Assembly: GCA_017554745.1 (NCBI GenBank)
Contig: JAFZHS010000013.1
Location: forward strand, 230,964-294,963
DNA: 64,000 bases
Origin: Clostridiales bacterium
GTDB taxonomy: Bacteria > Bacillota > Clostridia > Saccharofermentanales > Saccharofermentanaceae
Reading direction: 5' to 3'
Shown in pieces: positions 7,990-16,650 of the stretch; position 1 is the stretch's first letter; each line of letters opens with the position of its first letter. The position numbers were made by a program, and so were the translations under genes. The notes below the pieces were generated by a model that was given only the letters and a program-made list of their open reading frames with translations, ran no database searches and was not told the DNA's origin.

Positions 7990-9366
7990 ATGAATAATTA
8001 TGACGTTATCATTATCGGCGCAGGCCCGGGCGGAATCTTTTCTGCTTATGAACTTGTTAACTTAAGACCTGATCTTAAAGTAGCCGTTTTCGAGGCAGGC
8101 AAGCCTCTTGAAGAGCGTAAATGTCCCATTGACGGAGATAAAGTAAAGAGCTGCATCAACTGCCAGTCCTGCGCCATCATGCGCGGATTCGGCGGAGCTG
8201 GCGCTTTCTCGGACGGAAAATATAACATCACAAATGATTTCGGCGGCACCTTGTACGAGCATATCGGTAAGGAGAAGGCTTTAGAGCTCATGAAGTATGT
8301 CGACAGCATCAATCTCGCCAACGGCGGTGAAGGCACAAAGCTTTATTCTACGGCCGGTTCTTCCTTCAAGAAGATCTGCCTCGAGAACAAGCTCCACCTT
8401 CTCGATGCTTCAGTAAGACATCTCGGCACCGATAAGAACTATCAGGTATTGGGGAACATCTTTAACAGCTTAAAGGATAAGGTCGATTTCTTTTTCAATT
8501 CACCTGTAGGCGACCTCAAGGTGCTTGATGACGGCACTTATGAAGTCGAGTGCAAAGGCGAGTCCTACACATGCAAGAGGTGTATCGTATCAGTCGGACG
8601 CTCAGGCAGCAAGTGGATCGAGAAGGTCTGCAACGAGCTTGATATCGAGACTTATTCGAACAGAGTCGACATCGGTGTCAGAGTCGAGCTTCCGGCTGTC
8701 GTATTCTCCGATCTTACTTCCGAACTCTATGAGAGTAAGATCGTTTACCGCACCGAAAAGTTTGAAGACAAGGTAAGAACATTCTGCATGAATCCGTATG
8801 GCTATGTCGTTACCGAGAATACGAACGGTATCGTTACGGTTAACGGCCACAGCTTTGATGCTCCCGAACTCCAGTCGCAGAATACCAACTTCGCGCTTCT
8901 GGTATCCAAGCATTTCTCAGAGCCTTTTAAGGACTCTAACGGATACGGTGAATCTATTGCCAGACTTTCCAACATGCTTGGCGGCGGCGTAATCGTCCAG
9001 CGCTTCGGAGATCTCACACGCGGAAGACGTTCTAACGCCTCAAGGATCGAGGAGTCTACCGTAAGACCTACGCTCAAGGCAACACCGGGTGATCTCTCAC
9101 TCGTACTCCCTAAGCGAATCCTTGACGGTATCATCGAGATGATCTACGCGCTCGATAAGATCGCTCCCGGTACGGCTAATGACGATACATTGCTTTATGG
9201 CGTTGAAGTCAAGTTCTATAACATGGAAGTCGCGATCAATGACAGACTCGAGACACGTTATCCCGGTTTGTTCGTGATCGGTGACGGCTCAGGTGTAACA
9301 CACTCACTGTCGCATGCATCAGCTTCAGGCGTCTTCGTTGCAAGGGAGATAGCAGAAGAGTATTAA
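7990..9366 (+). CDS. COG2509-type FAD-dependent dehydrogenase/oxidoreductase
   Basis: This 458-residue protein opens with a Rossmann FAD-binding motif (IIGAGPGG, residues about 8-15) followed by the acidic end of the second strand (VFEAGK). A Cys-rich stretch (CPIDGDKVKSCINCQSC, about residues 45-61) and FGGAGAFSDGK follow; this layout is typical of the uncharacterized FAD-dependent dehydrogenases of COG2509. The second dinucleotide-fold element FVIGDGSG lies near the C-terminus with the flavin-contacting SHASASGVFVA. It is monocistronic, with its own promoter and terminator. The substrate is unknown. The Cys cluster might be redox active or bind a metal, which is inference. Confidence 0.85.
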   Translation: MNNYDVIIIGAGPGGIFSAYELVNLRPDLKVAVFEAGKPLEERKCPIDGDKVKSCINCQSCAIMRGFGGAGAFSDGKYNITNDFGGTLYEHIGKEKALELMKYVDSINLANGGEGTKLYSTAGSSFKKICLENKLHLLDASVRHLGTDKNYQVLGNIFNSLKDKVDFFFNSPVGDLKVLDDGTYEVECKGESYTCKRCIVSVGRSGSKWIEKVCNELDIETYSNRVDIGVRVELPAVVFSDLTSELYESKIVYRTEKFEDKVRTFCMNPYGYVVTENTNGIVTVNGHSFDAPELQSQNTNFALLVSKHFSEPFKDSNGYGESIARLSNMLGGGVIVQRFGDLTRGRRSNASRIEESTVRPTLKATPGDLSLVLPKRILDGIIEMIYALDKIAPGTANDDTLLYGVEVKFYNMEVAINDRLETRYPGLFVIGDGSGVTHSLSHASASGVFVAREIAEEY

Positions 9367-9373
9367 TCACTTG

Positions 9374-9400
9374 GCGGAACCGGAAGGTTCCGCTTTTTTT
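9374..9400 (+). terminator. rho-independent terminator after the FAD dehydrogenase
   Basis: A perfect 8-bp stem (GCGGAACC with GGTTCCGC) has a GGAA loop and is followed by seven T. It lacks a T-run on the minus strand, so it mainly serves the plus-strand gene. Confidence 0.9.
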
Positions 9401-9423
9401 ATTTGTATTGATCATTAATCAGC

Positions 9424-11763
9424 TTATTTAGCCTTGCGCTTCTTTCTTACAAGCAGCAGCGCAACTATCACCAGACAAACGACTGCCACGGCCGTTACCG
9501 CGAGGCCGCCTTCAGGACCGAAGTCTCCGCCTGTGATGAGGGCGGATGAGCTATTGTAGTAGAAAGTCTTGATCACTGAGTTCGCCGCATTGTTGCCTGA
9601 TACCTGCAATCCGTAGATATTACCCTGCGTGAGGTTCCAGGCCGTGTGTATAGCGGAAGTCATCCAGATATCATCTGTCAAAAGATATATCAGCGCGAAA
9701 AGAACAGCTATGAGGGCCAGGTTAACAGAAGCAAGAGGCGTGTAGCCTTTGTTGAGCGAGTGGAAAGCAGAGAAGAGGACTGCGGATACAGCCACACCAA
9801 TGGCTTTCTTGTAGCGCCTTGAGAAGGCGGTGATCATGTAGCCTCTGAACATGATCTCTTCTGACGCGCCCTGGGGCACCCACATGAGAAGGTTCAGAGC
9901 AAATACTCCGATGCTTGCGGAATTCAGATTAAACCCGTCAAATGATATCTGTCCCGTTAAGTACATAACGCCGACAGTTGCCGAAAGCATTGCAAAGCCG
10001 ATTATAAGGCCAAGGAAATAGTGCTTGGCGATATGTTTGCCGCTTGAGAGAGGATAACCGACAGCGGCGGACTTTTTCTTGAAGCCTTTGATCTTCCATA
10101 CTCTTCCTGCGTGGAATATGTATGTAAGGATGATAGCGATATAACCGACCGTCATGAGAGTCAGATAGAGCGGATCTTTGAAGAATATACCGATGATCTC
10201 AAAAGTTTTGTTGATGATGTCCTTGACACTGCCGACGTTCGCGAGATCCTGGATGTAAGAAGACCATTCTGCCTTCCGCATATACGAGATAACGACGGGG
10301 ATCATTGCTACGAACTGATAGAAAGAGAGTACTACCAGCGGGTAGAAGACCTCAGTGATTACAAAACTGAAGTTGTCTGTTGCCTTATTGAGCTTTGTGA
10401 GGAAGGAAGGCTTGCCGCCGTTACGGCTCTCCCTTATCTCTTTCTCCGTTATTGTATCGATAGATACTGTGTAACGCTCGTGATAAAGGAGCTTGACGGT
10501 GATGATCATTATGATCGCGGTCAACGTGAGAGTCAGTATCGAGCTTGCAGCGAGTCCTGCGGCGTCAACGCTGCCGTTAAGCGCATCACCTATGCCGTAG
10601 AACTGGCCGTGAACCGGAAGATACAAATAGAAATCCGATCTCTCAGATACGGACTGGATGCATGTTACGCATACGGAGACGAGGATGAGGAAGACAGGCA
10701 GGAATGCAGTCTGCGCAGATACGACGGTGTCGTTTATGACTGAGATCAATATGGTAATTGATGCTATAAATATCTCGAGCACAAGCAGATAGACCAGGAT
10801 CGCAAGGAAACAGAAGATATTGAACCTGAAAGTCAATATTGATGCTATCAGCGCGATGACAGCCGCCGGTATGATGGCTTTCAGAACAACACCTGTGAGA
10901 TAGCCTAAAGCAATGTGCTGTCTGGGCATAGGTGTTAAGAGGATCCCCGTAAATGTACCGCGTTCCTTCTGACCTGCGATAACATTGGTTCCTGTACTCA
11001 TGGAAGCGTAGAGCAAAACGATGAACAAAAGGATCGGTACGAATGTGCGGTTAAGATTGGCGCCTATGGTGAATCTGTCGTCATCTTCATCTATCGTCGG
11101 GATCGGGTCATGGACTATTTGGGAATCTGATACAGATGTGACTGTTATTCCGTATTCTGCGCGTATCGAGCTCTGATAGTATTCCAGATATTCGTCAATG
11201 AACTCGTTTTTCATGTCAGAATATTCCAAAGAGTTTGTGCGGTAATAGGTGAGGACTTCAGGCTTATCTTCGGTAAGGCCTTCCTGGCGTGCCTTGATCT
11301 GTTCATCAAAGTCTGCGGGGAATACTACTGTAAGGTAAGCATCGTTATCTCTCATCCATTCGCCGAAGGTGACGAAGTCATAACGTGCATCGGTTTCTTT
11401 GTAGATAAATTCAGTCCAGCCGTAACCGTCGTAACTGTACTCAAAATGCGTCATATGCTCCCAGTTAGCGAAGTAATTGTAGCGGTCGCCGTATTCTCTG
11501 GCTTCCATGTCGCGGTATTTCTGTGTATCTTCGTTGAACTGAACGAAAGATTCGGGTGCATTTACGACTACTACGTTGTAGACTTCATCGCTGAAAAGGT
11601 GATAGGGGAACCACCATATTACAAACGAAGCTGCCGCGCAGGCGAGGGCAATAACGAAGCAAACGGTCACGAGGAAAGTCGCAGATGAGGCCTGCGCGCC
11701 CATCTGTCCCTTTTTACGGAAGAAATTTCCGATTATAGCTTTTAGCCCTCGTGTCGATTCCAT
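9424..11763 (-). CDS. ABC-2 permease fused to a CPBP intramembrane protease
   Basis: This 779-residue fusion has two parts. The first part (about residues 1-430) is a NatB-like ABC-2 exporter permease: one N-terminal helix, a large extracytoplasmic domain (about 50-240) and then five to six helices. The second part holds a CPBP (Rce1-like) membrane protease: GASEEIMFRGY near residue 632 (catalytic Glu pair plus Arg), FSAFHSLN near 666 and SAIHTAWNLTQG near 706. It is last in a three-gene operon, 12 bases after the ATPase. Fusions of this kind are known next to NatA-type ATPases. The exporter may handle a peptide or toxic compound and the protease may process it, which is inference. Confidence 0.87.
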   Translation of the reverse strand: MESTRGLKAIIGNFFRKKGQMGAQASSATFLVTVCFVIALACAAASFVIWWFPYHLFSDEVYNVVVVNAPESFVQFNEDTQKYRDMEAREYGDRYNYFANWEHMTHFEYSYDGYGWTEFIYKETDARYDFVTFGEWMRDNDAYLTVVFPADFDEQIKARQEGLTEDKPEVLTYYRTNSLEYSDMKNEFIDEYLEYYQSSIRAEYGITVTSVSDSQIVHDPIPTIDEDDDRFTIGANLNRTFVPILLFIVLLYASMSTGTNVIAGQKERGTFTGILLTPMPRQHIALGYLTGVVLKAIIPAAVIALIASILTFRFNIFCFLAILVYLLVLEIFIASITILISVINDTVVSAQTAFLPVFLILVSVCVTCIQSVSERSDFYLYLPVHGQFYGIGDALNGSVDAAGLAASSILTLTLTAIIMIITVKLLYHERYTVSIDTITEKEIRESRNGGKPSFLTKLNKATDNFSFVITEVFYPLVVLSFYQFVAMIPVVISYMRKAEWSSYIQDLANVGSVKDIINKTFEIIGIFFKDPLYLTLMTVGYIAIILTYIFHAGRVWKIKGFKKKSAAVGYPLSSGKHIAKHYFLGLIIGFAMLSATVGVMYLTGQISFDGFNLNSASIGVFALNLLMWVPQGASEEIMFRGYMITAFSRRYKKAIGVAVSAVLFSAFHSLNKGYTPLASVNLALIAVLFALIYLLTDDIWMTSAIHTAWNLTQGNIYGLQVSGNNAANSVIKTFYYNSSSALITGGDFGPEGGLAVTAVAVVCLVIVALLLVRKKRKAK

Positions 11764-11775
11764 AATTACCTTTGC

Positions 11776-12507
11776 TTATTCAACGTGGTTGTCTACGTAG
11801 ATCTTGAAGAATGCTTTCTCGAAATTTTCCGCGCCTGTCTGGTCAACAAGTTCTTTGACGCTGCCTTGCGCTGCTATCTTTCCGTCGACGAGAATAGCTA
11901 TCTCGTCACAGAGAGCTTCCGCGACGGAGAAGATGTGTGTCGACAGTATGATCGCGTGTCCCTGTTCTTTTAAGTCCAAAAGATAATCAGTTACCTGTTT
12001 GGATGTGAGGATATCAAGTCCGTTCGTCGGTTCATCGAAAATTATTATCGGAGGATTATGAATGAGGCTGATCGCGATCGATATCTTCTGCTTCATTCCG
12101 GTCGATAATTCATTGATCCTCTTATCGGCAAAAGGAGCGATGCCGAATCTGTCAAAGCTTTCTTTGCGCCTTTGATAGAGCTGTTCTTTAGGAATGTCGT
12201 AGAGCTCTGCGAAAAAATCAAATAATCTGTTCGGTGTAGACAACGGATCGAGTTTGATCTCATTTGTGAGGAAACCGATGCGCTTATGTATCTCCAGAAG
12301 ATCTTTTTCTGCAGTCAGTCCGTCGATAACGATCATTCCTGATGTAGGCTTCATCAAAGTGGCGATCATCTGCATGAGCGTAGTTTTGCCGGCTCCGTTA
12401 GGACCTAAGAGCCCGAATATCTCGCCCTTTTTGACCTCAAAGCTGACACCTTTGATGGTCTCTTTGTCTTTGGTATAACTCTTGTGAACATCCATTACCC
12501 TTATCAT
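11776..12507 (-). CDS. natA: NatA-like ABC transporter ATP-binding protein
   Basis: This 243-residue nucleotide-binding domain has Walker A GPNGAGKTT (about residues 35-43), signature LSTGMKQK, Walker B IIIFDEPTNGLD, and the switch His in LSTHIF. The LSTGMKQK signature is typical of the Nat/CcmA group of ABC-2 exporters. The start ATG overlaps the stop of the upstream permease by 4 bases, so translation is coupled. With the flanking permeases it forms one exporter. The symbol is by family resemblance; sodium export has not been shown for this protein. Confidence 0.88.
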   Translation of the reverse strand: MIRVMDVHKSYTKDKETIKGVSFEVKKGEIFGLLGPNGAGKTTLMQMIATLMKPTSGMIVIDGLTAEKDLLEIHKRIGFLTNEIKLDPLSTPNRLFDFFAELYDIPKEQLYQRRKESFDRFGIAPFADKRINELSTGMKQKISIAISLIHNPPIIIFDEPTNGLDILTSKQVTDYLLDLKEQGHAIILSTHIFSVAEALCDEIAILVDGKIAAQGSVKELVDQTGAENFEKAFFKIYVDNHVE

Positions 12508-13763
12508 TTACGTTCCTCTTTTCTGAAAGTTACTCTCAAAATGAGAAGTGCCAGTCCTAAGTTGAGCAGATATATCAATATCACGTGCCATGCCTTGTTC
12601 TGAGCCATGAATGTCTCCGCGATCAAGGCCAATGTGTTATGAAGCGGTATAAAATATTCCATTGTTACCGGTCTTGTACCTCTTACCATCTGAAGGAAGA
12701 AATCTCCAAGGAAGAATATGAGCGGCAGCTGGAGATTGACCGTAATGTCCTGCATGCGTTCAAGCTGGAATACAGTTGAGATGCAGACAGCGGTCATGAG
12801 CAATACGGTGACAGGAACGGCAAATACGACTATCAGCAATTCCGAAGGCGTGAGCATCATTCCGAAAGGCAGAAGCGACATCGCATCGTTGCTCCTGTTT
12901 ATCCAGGATGAGAAGAATAAAAGCAGCATCGTTACATAAGTCGCGGCACTGACGATAACATTAATAGCAAGTATCTTTCCCGCATAAATGTGCTTCGGCT
13001 TTACGGGTGTCATGAGAAGTTTGGCCATAAAGCCTCTGTCTCTTTCTGACGCGAACATATCGCTTACGAGTGAATATACGCAGTAATACATCATTATCAG
13101 AAGAACGCCCGGCACTACTCTTGCTGCAGCGGTGTTGGCGACTGTCCTGTAATCTTCAAAATCTGTTACCGGATTAAATGTATCGGTCTCAAAAAGCGAA
13201 CTTCCTACAACAGAATAATCACCGCCCAATGTATCGATAAGACCATCCTGGTATTTCTTGAGAATGCCTTCTATGAATTGTTCCGCTCTTGCTTCTGATG
13301 TTATCGAATTCTCGTCATATCCCACAAAGATAGTGGCGTCACTTATTGCGGAACGGTTGCCTGCGGAAACTTCTTCGTAGTATTCGCTTACGACTTGATC
13401 AAAATCTTTGGATGCATCACCTGATGCAAAATAACAGACGAGCATTCCTTTGCGGATCTGTTTGCGAAATGATTCTCTGTCTTCTGTCATCTCGCTGAAT
13501 TCTTTGTATGTGATGAAGTCATAATCGAATACTCTCGCATCAACATTTTCTTCAACGTATTTTCTGAATGAAGCAGGCGCTGCAACTACTGTTACCTGGT
13601 GTTTGCTGATCGATCCGGTGGACATGTAATTGATGAGAAGAGGGAAGATGTTAAGTGCAGCCATGAGCAGTATCGCAGGCAAAAGAAAAAGAGTAACTGT
13701 TCTCTTCCAACTCGAGAACAGTTTGTTGATCTCCCACTTGAATACTGTAATGATTTTTCTCAT
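12504..13763 (-). CDS. natB: NatB-like ABC-2 exporter permease
   Basis: This 419-residue permease has an N-terminal helix (about 22-42), a large soluble extracytoplasmic segment (about 45-215), and six hydrophobic segments in the C-terminal half. The RGFMAKLLMTPVKPKHIYAGK loop between helices is typical of ABC-2 permeases. It is first in the operon, with ATG 13763 close to the divergent AT-rich intergenic region; a TAGAAT at 13793-13798 (minus) could be its -10. It and the CPBP-fused permease share the large N-terminal ectodomain, so the transporter is probably a heterodimer of the two. Confidence 0.85.
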   Translation of the reverse strand: MRKIITVFKWEINKLFSSWKRTVTLFLLPAILLMAALNIFPLLINYMSTGSISKHQVTVVAAPASFRKYVEENVDARVFDYDFITYKEFSEMTEDRESFRKQIRKGMLVCYFASGDASKDFDQVVSEYYEEVSAGNRSAISDATIFVGYDENSITSEARAEQFIEGILKKYQDGLIDTLGGDYSVVGSSLFETDTFNPVTDFEDYRTVANTAAARVVPGVLLIMMYYCVYSLVSDMFASERDRGFMAKLLMTPVKPKHIYAGKILAINVIVSAATYVTMLLLFFSSWINRSNDAMSLLPFGMMLTPSELLIVVFAVPVTVLLMTAVCISTVFQLERMQDITVNLQLPLIFFLGDFFLQMVRGTRPVTMEYFIPLHNTLALIAETFMAQNKAWHVILIYLLNLGLALLILRVTFRKEERK

Positions 13764-13932
13764 GCCATTATTTTAATTTAGCAGTGCATGTAATTCTATG
13801 AACAAATCGCAATTTTTATGAAAACAATGAATGTGATAAAAACCTCAAAACTACGTTGTTTATTGTGTGTAAATTGAACAAATAGAAACTTGAACAGAAT
13901 AATAATGTTGCAAAAATTATAAAAAATGTTTG

Positions 13933-13961
13933 TTGACACAAATTATAAAGAATTGTAGATT
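13933..13961 (+). promoter_or_regulatory. strong sigma-A promoter of the H1-like gene
   Basis: A perfect TTGACA (13933-13938) lies 17 bases before TAGATT (13956-13961), in a very AT-rich 240-base intergenic region. This is one of only two perfect -35 hexamers noticed in the window and suggests high expression. Confidence 0.7.
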
Positions 13962-14003
13962 TAAGTTATCCAAACAAGGAAAAAATACGGAGGTTCTTTT
14001 AGT

Positions 14004-14543
14004 ATGGATACAGAAAAGAAAGACGTTAAGGTTGCTGCACCCGTAGCTGCTCCTGCTGCTGCTCCTGCTGCTCCTAAGGCTGAGGCTGCTAAGAAGCCCG
14101 CTGCAAAGAAGGCACCTGCTAAGAAGGCTGCTGCAAAGAAGCCCGCTGCTAAGAAGGCTGCTGCTAAGAAGCCCGCTGCTAAGAAGGCACCCGCTAAGAA
14201 GGCTGCTCCTAAGGCTGAGGCTAAGAAGGTTGAAGCTAAGAAGGCTGCTCCTGCAAAGAAGGCTGCTGCTAAGAAGCCCGCTGCTAAGAAGGCTGCTGCT
14301 AAGAAGGCTGCTCCTGCAAAGAAGGCTGCTGCTAAGAAGCCCGCTGCAAAGAAGGCTCCTGCAAAGAAGGCTGCTAAGAAGGCTGCTGCTCCTAAGAAGG
14401 TTGACATCATCTTCCAGATCGATGGTCAGGAAATCTCTGCAGCTGCTATCGCAAAGAAGCTTCCTAAGGCAAGCAAGATCTATGTTGTTGCTTCCGAGAA
14501 GAAGGCTTACGATGTTGATGGTAAGGGTGTAGATCTCTTCTAA
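14004..14543 (+). CDS. histone H1-like Lys/Ala/Pro repeat protein with small C-terminal domain
   Basis: This 179-residue protein has three parts. Residues 1-23 are Ala/Pro-rich; residues about 24-132 are an almost pure Lys/Ala/Pro repeat built from units such as KKPAA, KKAPA and KKAAA; residues 133-179 are a small folded-looking domain (KKVDIIFQIDGQEIS, then KIYVVASEKKAYDVDG). The tail-like region resembles eukaryotic H1 tails and bacterial AlgP/Hc-type proteins, which bind DNA or other polyanions. The C-terminal domain looks like one found on similar clostridial proteins (I believe DUF6465, from memory). It is single-gene, strongly promoted and terminated. Similar repeats extend Ppk1, GlgB and GlgA in this window. 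Confidence 0.85.
   Translation: MDTEKKDVKVAAPVAAPAAAPAAPKAEAAKKPAAKKAPAKKAAAKKPAAKKAAAKKPAAKKAPAKKAAPKAEAKKVEAKKAAPAKKAAAKKPAAKKAAAKKAAPAKKAAAKKPAAKKAPAKKAAKKAAAPKKVDIIFQIDGQEISAAAIAKKLPKASKIYVVASEKKAYDVDGKGVDLF
14080..14400 (+). repeat. coding repeats of AAGAAG/GCTGCT-type units
   Basis: The DNA of the H1-like gene is a mosaic of short units, mainly GCTAAGAAG, GCTGCTAAGAAG and CCCGCT. The near-identical codon choice suggests recent slippage or recombination expansion, and repeat number is likely to vary among strains. Confidence 0.8.
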
Positions 14544-14569
14544 TTTTGCATCGCAAAAAGAATGAATCA

Positions 14570-14597
14570 GGGTTGTCTCAAATGAGGCAACCCTTTT
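14570..14597 (+). terminator. terminator after the H1-like gene
   Basis: A stem of about 10 bp (GGGTTGTCTC with GAGGCAACCC, one G:T pair) is followed by TTTT at 14594-14597. Confidence 0.8.
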
Positions 14598-14607
14598 CGT
14601 TTGTCTG

Positions 14608-14616
14608 TGATAAAAT
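14608..14616 (+). promoter_or_regulatory. extended -10 promoter (TGATAAAAT) of the ABC-F gene
   Basis: TGATAAAAT sits inside TGTGATAAAATTATT, about 34 bases upstream of ATG 14650. It starts 11 bases after the preceding terminator's T-run. No -35 match. Confidence 0.5.
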
Positions 14617-14649
14617 TATTGCCGTGATAATTTGAGATAAGGAACTGAT

Positions 14650-16554
14650 ATGCCGATTCTGACACTTAACAACATAACGATGAATTACGGAGAACGCCGC
14701 ATTCTTGACGGTGTCTCTTTTCGCGTAAACAAAGGTGACAGGATCGCATTCATCGGTGATAACGGCGCAGGCAAATCGACGCTCTTTAAGATCATCAAAG
14801 GAACACTTACGCCTGATGACGGCGAAGTGATCCTGCACGGCAATACGATCGCCGGATACCTGTCACAGAATATGGATGAACAGGACCTATCGGGCGCGAC
14901 GTTAAAGCCGTCGAATCTTATAGAACTCGAGCTTAAGATAGAATCTGTCACGGGTAAGATATCGCGCGCTTCTGATAATGGTGAGGATGTTTCTTCTCTG
15001 GCACATGAATTGTCAGATCTTCAGTCTCAGTATGAGGCAGCAGGCGGCTACGATTACGAATACAGATTAAAGGATGCGCTTGCCGGATTAGGCTTATCTG
15101 ATATTCACGGAAGAGATGATTTTACCGATCTTTCAGGCGGCGAGAAGATGAGAGTGTGTCTTGCAAGACTCATCGTCGACAGGCCTGATATCCTTCTGCT
15201 CGACGAGCCTACAAACCACCTCGATATGGAAGCTGTAGAATGGCTCGAAAAGTATCTGTCTTCATACGGCGGAGCTGTTTTTGTAATCACGCACGACAGA
15301 CATTTTATCGATCAGGTAGCTACAAAAGTGATCGAGCTTGACGGCGGACACATCACGGAATACAAAGGCGGCTACACCGATTACAAGGAACAGAAAGAGC
15401 ACTTCATCAAATCGCAGTCGCTGGTGACCAAAGCCTTGGAGGAAGAACTCGAAAGGCAGCTTGATGTTAAGCAGACCATGCTCTCGCACCGCAATATCAG
15501 CGGTTATCACCAAAGAGAGAAGATGGTCGCCAAGCTCGAAGAGCAGCTTGAAGCCGCAAGAGCAAAGCTCCCGTCAAGCTATGCAAAAATGAGCTTTACT
15601 GCCCAGCCTCTCGAAAGAACAGGCAGATCAGACAGAATAATCCTTCAGGCAAAAGATCTTGCGATGAAGTTCGAAGACAGTGAGAATAATCTCTTTGACG
15701 CTTTGTCATTTGAGGTTACTGCTGACGAGAAGTTGTTCCTCGCAGGTCCCAACGGATGCGGCAAGACCACTTTGTTAAAGCTTTTGTCAGGCCATGCGGG
15801 TGAGAAACTTAAGGGTTCTTCAGGCACGGTACTTATCGGCTCTGCGCAGTCTATGGGTTATATGGAACAGTTTGTTCCTTTTGATGATGAATCGCTTACG
15901 TGTTTTGATGAACTGGTATCAAGAAGCGATATACAGACAACTGAAGCTAGAACGCTTCTTGCGCGCTTCGGATTTAAAGGCGACGATGCGTTTAAGAAGA
16001 TCAACATGCTCTCAGGCGGTGAGAGATCAAGATTATATCTTTGTTGTCTGCTCCGCGAGAATCCGGATATTCTTTTCCTCGATGAGCCTACGAATCACCT
16101 GGATATTAATTCAAGGGAGATCCTTGAGGATGCCATAAAAGAATACAGCGGAGCTGTCGTATGCGTAAGCCACGACAGATTTTTCATCGATAAATGCGCT
16201 GATAAGATACTCGGCTTTAACAACAGGACAGCATCTTTGTACGATTCTTATTACTACTACCGCAAGGCGGTTCAGACTACTTCTGAAACAATTGTTGAAG
16301 CAGAAGAACCTAAACAGGAAAACGAGAATACCGTCCGTAATGCGAACCGCGCGCAGGGAAGAAAAGAGGCTGCCAAGCGCCGTCAGAGAATATCTGATAT
16401 AGAGAAAGAGACTACCAAGCTTGAAGCAGAACAGAAAGAACTTGAAGCCAAGTTCAGCGGCTCGTGCGATGAAGCTGATATCAAGCGCTATGGCGAGATC
16501 GCGGAACTTCTCTCTAAGTTATACGACGAATATTTCGAACTGAACGAAGAGTGA
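14650..16554 (+). CDS. ABC-F family ATPase (ribosome-associated type)
   Basis: This 634-residue soluble protein has two ABC domains and no membrane segments. The first has Walker A GDNGAGKST (36-44), signature LSGGEKMRV and Walker B ILLLDEPTNHLD. The second has GPNGCGKTT, LSGGERSRL and ILFLDEPTNHLD. A charged inter-domain linker (about 245-310) and a C-terminal coiled coil (about 570-634) complete the ABC-F plan. Members act on the ribosome as translation factors or in antibiotic resistance; this sequence looks like the housekeeping YdiF/Uup-like group, but the subgroup cannot be fixed by eye. It is monocistronic. Confidence 0.88.
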   Translation: MPILTLNNITMNYGERRILDGVSFRVNKGDRIAFIGDNGAGKSTLFKIIKGTLTPDDGEVILHGNTIAGYLSQNMDEQDLSGATLKPSNLIELELKIESVTGKISRASDNGEDVSSLAHELSDLQSQYEAAGGYDYEYRLKDALAGLGLSDIHGRDDFTDLSGGEKMRVCLARLIVDRPDILLLDEPTNHLDMEAVEWLEKYLSSYGGAVFVITHDRHFIDQVATKVIELDGGHITEYKGGYTDYKEQKEHFIKSQSLVTKALEEELERQLDVKQTMLSHRNISGYHQREKMVAKLEEQLEAARAKLPSSYAKMSFTAQPLERTGRSDRIILQAKDLAMKFEDSENNLFDALSFEVTADEKLFLAGPNGCGKTTLLKLLSGHAGEKLKGSSGTVLIGSAQSMGYMEQFVPFDDESLTCFDELVSRSDIQTTEARTLLARFGFKGDDAFKKINMLSGGERSRLYLCCLLRENPDILFLDEPTNHLDINSREILEDAIKEYSGAVVCVSHDRFFIDKCADKILGFNNRTASLYDSYYYYRKAVQTTSETIVEAEEPKQENENTVRNANRAQGRKEAAKRRQRISDIEKETTKLEAEQKELEAKFSGSCDEADIKRYGEIAELLSKLYDEYFELNEE

Positions 16555-16568
16555 TCTGACTCTTCATT

Positions 16569-16637
16569 CGGAACAATTACCTCAATTCATATTTTTAAAT
16601 AATCAATTATTGTTGTAAAATATGTATTATTGTTCCG
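16569..16637 (+). promoter_or_regulatory. leu promoter flanked by two inverted operator-like half sites
   Basis: CGGAACAAT at 16569-16577 and its exact inverse ATTGTTCCG at 16629-16637 bracket a -10-like TAAAAT at 16616-16621. The left arm is about 45 bases upstream of the -10 and the right arm is just downstream of the expected start. Because the left arm would not be transcribed, this looks like DNA-level control, not an RNA hairpin. Confidence 0.4.
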
Positions 16638-16650
16638 GAGGGTTTCTCGT

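Noticed and set aside
10111..10743. A 210-codon plus-strand frame opposite the ABC-2/CPBP fusion gene
   Set aside because: It lies wholly inside a well-supported minus-strand gene, has an odd composition (many Asp/Glu/Arg/Tyr) and shows no ribosome binding site or family resemblance.
13961..14410. A minus-strand frame rich in Ala/Phe/Gly opposite the H1-like gene
   Set aside because: It is the antisense of AAG/GCT repeats (CTT/AGC), which gives hydrophobic repeats by necessity. The same holds for frames opposite the tails of ppk, glgB and glgA.
16555..16650. A T-box or leader-peptide attenuator before leuC
   Set aside because: The leader after the -10 is only about 25 bases, with no Leu-codon run, T-box sequence or terminator hairpin.
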